Assembly: GCA_963801055.1 (NCBI GenBank)
Contig: CAWDDE010000004.1
Span: 1 to 64,000 of the forward strand
Direction of reading: 5' to 3'
Length of the DNA stretch: 64,000 nucleotides
From: DASUPK01 sp963801055
GTDB taxonomy: Bacteria > Actinomycetota > Thermoleophilia > Solirubrobacterales > 70-9
Under the pieces are notes generated by a model. It was not told where the DNA came from. It searched no databases and saw nothing but the letters and a program-made list of their open reading frames with translations. How positions within the stretch are numbered: the stretch's first letter is position 1; the number at the start of each line of letters is the position of its first letter. The translations under genes and the position numbers were made by a program. Positions 60,065 through 64,000 of this stretch are shown here, piece by piece.

Positions 60065-60763
60065 GTGCTCTTCGATCTCGAGGACATCACCTACTCGCGC
60101 GGCGGGAAGGTCGTGCTCAGGGACGTCCGCGCCCGCCTGCCCGTGGGCGCCAACTCCCTCCTCGGTGCCTCGGGAAGCGGCAAATCGACGCTGCTGCGCC
60201 TGCTCAACCGCCTCGCCGACCCGGACTCCGGTCGGGTGCTGTACGAGGGGACGGACGTGCGCGAGCGCGACCCGCTGGAGCTTCGCCGCGAGGTCAGCCT
60301 GGTGCCGCAGCTGCCGGCTCTGATCGACGGCACGGTCCACGACAACATCGCCTACGGCCCGCGGCTGGCCGGTCACAGCTTCGACGCGCGGAGCTGCCTC
60401 GAGTTGGCGGGGCTCGACCCCGCGTTCGAGGATCGGGATGCCTCCAAGCTCTCGGTCGGTGAGCAGCAGCGGGTGATGCTGGCCCGCGCGCTCGCGCTGG
60501 AGCCGCGCGTCCTGCTCCTCGATGAGCCCACCTCGGCGCTGGATCATGCAGCGAGGGATGCGGTGGAGGGGACGCTGAACCGGCTGCGCGCCCGGACCGC
60601 GATCTCGCTCGTCGTGGTCACCCACGACATCGATCAAGCCAGGCGGCTGTCGGACTACGTGGTGCGGATCGAGTCGGGCAGGGTCATCGCCCAGGGGTCG
60701 GCGACCGAGCTGCTCGCGGAGCCCCCGGAGCCTACGATCGCAGCCGCCGAGGACGCCTCGTGA
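60065..60763 (+). CDS. FetA-like ABC transporter ATPase
   Basis: This 232-residue ABC ATPase has Walker A GASGSGKSTLLRLLNRL, Q loop SLVPQLP, signature LSVGEQQR, and Walker B LLLDEPTSALDHAA. FetAB relatives export iron or act in metal stress. GTG 60065 gives the natural N-terminus (VLFDLEDI); ATG 60026 is an alternative. GATAAT at 60052-60057 lies seven bases before the GTG, so the mRNA may be leaderless. It overlaps the permease gene by GTGA. Confidence 0.88.
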   Translation: MLFDLEDITYSRGGKVVLRDVRARLPVGANSLLGASGSGKSTLLRLLNRLADPDSGRVLYEGTDVRERDPLELRREVSLVPQLPALIDGTVHDNIAYGPRLAGHSFDARSCLELAGLDPAFEDRDASKLSVGEQQRVMLARALALEPRVLLLDEPTSALDHAARDAVEGTLNRLRARTAISLVVVTHDIDQARRLSDYVVRIESGRVIAQGSATELLAEPPEPTIAAAEDAS

Positions 60764-61554
60764 TCCTCGCGGCGGCGAGCTCGAGCTCGATCCATGTGAC
60801 GCTCGGCGAGGTTGCGGCGGCGCTCGCCCTGGTGGCGATCGCCGCGATCGCCTCGCGCTCATGGCACGCGGGACTCGAGGAGGACATCGGGATCGCCGTG
60901 GTCCGCTCGTTCATCCAGCTGACGGCGATCGGCTACGTGATCACCGTGATCTTCGACGAGGACTCCGCGGTGCTGGTCGTGGCCCTGATCGCCGTGATGG
61001 TCGTCTTCGGGGCCTTCACCGCTCGCTCGCGGGCCCGGCTCGTACCGGGCGCCTTCTGGCCGCTGCTGATCTCGCTGGGCGTAGCGGCCGCGGCGACGCT
61101 CGGGCTGGTGCTTGGGCTCGGCATCTTCGCGGCGACCCCGCGCTACGTGGTACCGGTCGGAGGAATGGTCGTCGGCAACTCGATGACCGCGGCGGCCGTC
61201 GCGCTCAACAGGCTCGGCGAGGACGTCCACGACCAGTCCCGGCGGATCGAGGCAACACTGGCCCTCGGGGCGACCTCCTCCCAGGCCGTCACGCCGCTGG
61301 TTCGCCGCAGCCTGCGCTCCGGGATGATCACCCTGGTCGACTCGACCAAGACGACCGGGCTGATCTTCTTCCCGGGGACGATGGTGGGGATGCTGCTCGC
61401 CGGGGCGGACCCGACCGACGCGGTGCGCCTCCAGCTGATCCTGCTCTACGTCCTGCTGGGCGCGGTCTCCATTGCCGCCCTGATGGCGATCACGCTCGCC
61501 CGGCGCAACTTCTTCACTCCGGCCCACCAGCTGCGGGAGCCGCCGGATGTGTGA
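60760..61554 (+). CDS. FetB-like (UPF0014) ABC transporter permease
   Basis: This 264-residue permease has seven predicted helices. It matches the UPF0014/FetB family: VAIAAIASRSWHAGLEEDI, SFIQLTAIGYVI, the conserved VVGNSMTAAAVALNRL, RIEATLALGATSSQAV, and TLVDSTKTTGLIFFPGTMVGMLLAGADP. GTG 60760 overlaps the ATPase TGA. The pair likely forms a metal or stress-related exporter; the substrate was not determined. Confidence 0.9.
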   Translation: MILAAASSSSIHVTLGEVAAALALVAIAAIASRSWHAGLEEDIGIAVVRSFIQLTAIGYVITVIFDEDSAVLVVALIAVMVVFGAFTARSRARLVPGAFWPLLISLGVAAAATLGLVLGLGIFAATPRYVVPVGGMVVGNSMTAAAVALNRLGEDVHDQSRRIEATLALGATSSQAVTPLVRRSLRSGMITLVDSTKTTGLIFFPGTMVGMLLAGADPTDAVRLQLILLYVLLGAVSIAALMAITLARRNFFTPAHQLREPPDV

Positions 61555-61589
61555 GGGTGCTCCGGTTGTGCGAGGGCGCGCGACAGCGC

Positions 61590-61622
61590 GACCCGTGATC
61601 TGTGGGAGGAGCAACCCGTTTA
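61590..61622. repeat. Short dispersed repeat (copy 2)
   Basis: ACCCGTGAT (61591-61599) and GAGGAGCAACCCGTTTA (61606-61622) match copy 1 at 45298-45345. The last bases overlap the stop codon of the minus-strand deacetylase. It lies between a transporter and the deacetylase, where a terminator would be expected. Confidence 0.4.
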
Positions 61623-62336
61623 TGGCGAAGCCGGGTAGATGAACCTGTGGCCGAGCAGCTCGGCCACGGTGACGAACTGGTAGCCGCGGTGGCGCAGGTG
61701 GGAGAGGATCGCCGCCAGGGCGGCGACAGTCTGGCTGCGGTTGCCGCCGCCGTCGTGCATGACCACGATCGAGCCGTTGTGGGCGTGGTGGATAACTCCC
61801 GACGCGATGGCCCCGACGCCTGGACGGGCCCAGTCCCTGGGGTCGACGTCCCAGTCGACCGTGACCATCCGCTGGGCGTGGGCACGATCGATCACCCCGC
61901 TGTTCACGTGTCCGCCCGGTGGACGGAAGTCGCAGGGCGTGAACCCCGTCGCGACTCTGATCAGCCGGTTCGTCTCACGCAGCGACTGCGATGAAGGATT
62001 GGACTCGTGATGCAGGGAGTGGTTTCCGATCTCGCTTCCCTGGGCGAGGATCTCCTTCATCGTCTTTGCCCGCCCCGAGGTCTCCTGACCGATCTCGAAG
62101 AAGGTGGCGTGGGAGTCGAACTGCCGCAGGACCCTCAAGACCCTGAGCGTGTAGTCGCTCGGTCCGTCGTCGAAGCCGATCGCGATCCTCTTCTTCCCGC
62201 GCGGGCCGTGCGTGTGGAAGGGGGCCCCACCGTGTGTGCAGCCGATCGGGAGCTCGACCTGGGTGTGCTGGGCGCCGGCTGGCACGGCGACCAGCGCCAA
62301 AGACGCCAACGTGATGAACGCCACCCGTCCCCTCAT
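61620..62336 (-). CDS. Secreted polysaccharide deacetylase
   Basis: This 238-residue NodB-fold enzyme starts at ATG 62336 with a signal peptide VAFITLASLALVAVPAGAQ. The catalytic motifs are complete: MT1 GFDDGPS (two Asp), MT2 HSLHH, MT3 RPPGGH, MT4 DWDVDPRDW and MT5 VVMHDGGG. It probably removes N-acetyl groups from peptidoglycan or a surface glycan. The frame is open upstream to 62546 but those residues are not conserved. It is divergent from the MFS gene, 88 bases apart. Confidence 0.93.
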   Translation of the reverse strand: MRGRVAFITLASLALVAVPAGAQHTQVELPIGCTHGGAPFHTHGPRGKKRIAIGFDDGPSDYTLRVLRVLRQFDSHATFFEIGQETSGRAKTMKEILAQGSEIGNHSLHHESNPSSQSLRETNRLIRVATGFTPCDFRPPGGHVNSGVIDRAHAQRMVTVDWDVDPRDWARPGVGAIASGVIHHAHNGSIVVMHDGGGNRSQTVAALAAILSHLRHRGYQFVTVAELLGHRFIYPASP

Positions 62337-62424
62337 CCGACGGGTCAGTCTCCCGCGTTGGGAGTGCGGCCGCAAGCGCTCCTCGCCGGGGCCGAGAAGA
62401 CCGCCTCCGTAGACTGGACACGCC

Positions 62425-64000
62425 TTGTCCGATGAGCGCCGCCGCAAGCGCTTCACCATCATCGCGACGATCCTCGGCTCGACGATCGTGTTCCTGGACG
62501 CGACGGTCGTCAATGTCGCCCTGCCGGCCATCTCCGACGACCTCAACGCGGGGCTGGCCGACCAGCAATGGGTCGTCGAGGCCTACGCTCTGGCGACCGT
62601 CTCCCTGCTCCTCGTCGGGGGTGCCCTCGGCGATCAGTTCGGGCGCAGGCGGATCTTCGAGTTCGGCCTGATCGGCTTCGGGGCCACCTCGGTCCTCTGC
62701 GCGATTGCCCCGTCCAGCGCGTTCCTGATCGGTGCGCGCGGGCTTCAGGGACTCACCGGCGCCCTGCTGGTGCCTGGTTCGCTGGCGATCCTGGCCGCGA
62801 CCTTCGCGGGCGCCGAGCGCGGCAAGATGGTGGGCACCTGGACCGCCTGGACCGGGATCGCCACAGTGATCGGGCCAGCTGGGGGCGGAGCTGTCGTGGA
62901 GGCGATCTCCTGGCGGGCGATCTTCTGGGTCAACGTCCCGCTGGTCATCTTCACCGTCCTGGTGACTCGCGCTCACGTCCAGGAGAGCCTGGACCCGGAG
63001 GCCGATCGCGCGATCGACTGGCTCGGGATCCTGCTGTCTGCGCTGGGCCTAGGGGGGCCGGTCTTCGCGCTGATCGAGCAGCCGACGTACGGCTGGAGCG
63101 ACCCTCTGGTGTTCATCCCGCTGGTCGGCGGGGTCCTGCTCTTCGCCCTCTTCCTGATCTGGGAGTCGCGCTACCGGCATTCGATGCTCGACCTCGGCCT
63201 CTTCCGAATCCGGAACTTCGCTGTGACGAACCTCGAGACCCTAATCGTCTACTCGGGGCTGATCGGCGCCTTCTTCTTCGTCACGCTTTTCCTGCAGCAG
63301 ACCGTTGGCTATTCGCCGCTGGCCGCCGGATTTGCGACCACCCCGATCTCGTTGGTCCTCTTTTTCCTCTCGCCGGTGTTCGGCAGGATCGCGACGAGCA
63401 CGGGCCCGCGGATGCCGATGTGCGTAGGGCCGATCGTCGGTGGGATCGGGCTGTTGCTGCTGACGCGCGTCGGCTCGGACCCCAGCTATGTGGCGGACGT
63501 GCTGCCCGGCGTGATCATTTTCGGCCTCGGACTGTCGGCGACCGTGGCGCCGCTGACAGCGACCGCGCTCAACTCGGTCGCGGAGAACCGCGTCGGGGTC
63601 GCCTCGGGCATCAACAACGCGGTCGCCCGGGTGGCAGGCGTTCTCGCCATCGCAATCTTCGGCGCGCTGATCGCCGGCAAGTTCACCTCGACCGTGGACG
63701 GGAAGCTCAGCGACGCGAACCTCTCCTCCCGCGCCGATCAGGCGATCAGCGAGGCTAAAGCCAATCCGCTGCAGCGCCCGGACACCGGTGGGCTCCCACC
63801 CGCGGAGGCCGCTGAGGTCGAGAGCGCTTCGGTGGCGGGGGCGGAGGACGGCTTCCATCTCTCGATGATGGCCGCGGGCTCGCTGATGATCGTCGGCGGC
63901 GTAATCGCCGGGATCGGGTTGCGAAATCCGCCGCGGGAGACCGAGTACGACTCGCCGCGCGCCGCGCCCGCCGGCGAGTGCGCCCATTGCCCCGACCAGA
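62425..64000 (+). CDS. DHA2-family MFS transporter, cut by the window end
   Basis: Open without a stop to the end of the window; 525 residues are seen. Fourteen-helix drug:H+ antiporter type. Seen: ILGSTIVFLDATVVNVALP (helix 1), the motif A GALGDQFGRRRIFEFG, motif C GPAGGGAVVEAISWRAIFWVNVP, and DRAIDWLGILLSALGLGG. A soluble insert near residues 430-475 (LQRPDTGGLPP) precedes the last helix, and the tail is Pro/Asp-rich. TTG 62425 is the likely start, as no upstream in-frame start is near. It could serve drug or metabolite export. Confidence 0.88.
   Translation, partial: MSDERRRKRFTIIATILGSTIVFLDATVVNVALPAISDDLNAGLADQQWVVEAYALATVSLLLVGGALGDQFGRRRIFEFGLIGFGATSVLCAIAPSSAFLIGARGLQGLTGALLVPGSLAILAATFAGAERGKMVGTWTAWTGIATVIGPAGGGAVVEAISWRAIFWVNVPLVIFTVLVTRAHVQESLDPEADRAIDWLGILLSALGLGGPVFALIEQPTYGWSDPLVFIPLVGGVLLFALFLIWESRYRHSMLDLGLFRIRNFAVTNLETLIVYSGLIGAFFFVTLFLQQTVGYSPLAAGFATTPISLVLFFLSPVFGRIATSTGPRMPMCVGPIVGGIGLLLLTRVGSDPSYVADVLPGVIIFGLGLSATVAPLTATALNSVAENRVGVASGINNAVARVAGVLAIAIFGALIAGKFTSTVDGKLSDANLSSRADQAISEAKANPLQRPDTGGLPPAEAAEVESASVAGAEDGFHLSMMAAGSLMIVGGVIAGIGLRNPPRETEYDSPRAAPAGECAHCPDQ

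Noticed and set aside
1..64000. CRISPR arrays, tRNA or rRNA genes, insertion sequences
   Set aside because: No regularly spaced direct repeats, no cloverleaf-like T-loop sequences or rRNA stretches, and no transposase were seen by reading both strands.

Overview
The window is a high-GC, gene-dense bacterial chromosome segment. GTG and TTG starts are frequent, and ATGA/GTGA stop-start overlaps are common. The gene mix is a six-gene mce block, a murein/division (dcw) cluster without ftsA, a Ku/LigD repair set, a Tad-type secretion ATPase, and exported proteins with RTX-like or DUF4430 domains. This points to an actinobacterium, most likely class Thermoleophilia (Solirubrobacterales-like). The placement is inferred from gene content and style; no marker comparison was possible.

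Layout. 222-9143: six tandem MCE-domain proteins, the substrate-binding part of an mce lipid importer; its YrbE permeases and ATPase are not in the window. 9285-10047: an exported protein with a frameshift, followed by a strong terminator. 10118-16689: a cobalamin riboswitch heading an operon of two exported DUF4430 (transcobalamin-C-like) proteins, EcfT, a fused double EcfA ATPase, and an EcfS protein fused to an extracellular alpha/alpha-toroid repeat domain. This looks like a bacterial counterpart of intrinsic factor/transcobalamin attached to an ECF vitamin B12 importer, and it is the most interesting system here. 16705-20245: nitroreductase, GlpD and a divergent Rho with altered catalytic motifs. 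20242-24718: mostly minus-strand housekeeping genes (Tag, truncated globin, Bax-inhibitor-1 protein, Pcm, PflX-like radical SAM) with a 36-bp dispersed repeat. 24774-31759: a two-component pair, a CpaB-like SAF protein, CpaF/TadA, TadB and TadC, interrupted by a minus-strand macro-domain/AraC/VOC group and a small membrane protein.

32031-50956: the dcw cluster in order mraZ, rsmH, ftsL, ftsI, (alpha/beta hydrolase on the minus strand), murE, murF, mraY, (1.8-kb insertion with two broken genes), murD, ftsW, murG, murC, murB, ftsQ, ftsZ. MraZ boxes overlap the promoter before mraZ, and a good promoter with a perfect inverted repeat precedes ftsZ. 51087-56977: glycine cleavage genes gcvT, gcvH, gcvPA and gcvPB, split by azlCD (minus strand) and a DUF190 pseudogene. 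57003-60014: a non-homologous end joining set (LigD ligase, Ku, LigD polymerase) on the minus strand. 60065-64000: a FetAB-like ABC pair, a secreted polysaccharide deacetylase, and a DHA2-type MFS transporter cut by the window end.

A pattern across the window: single-base frameshifts or decay are seen in an mce gene, two exported proteins, an RTX-like protein, a reductase remnant, DUF190, gcvPA and gcvPB, while every essential-type gene in the 17-kb dcw cluster is intact. Either dispensable genes are decaying, or indel sequencing errors happen to fall there; raw reads would decide.
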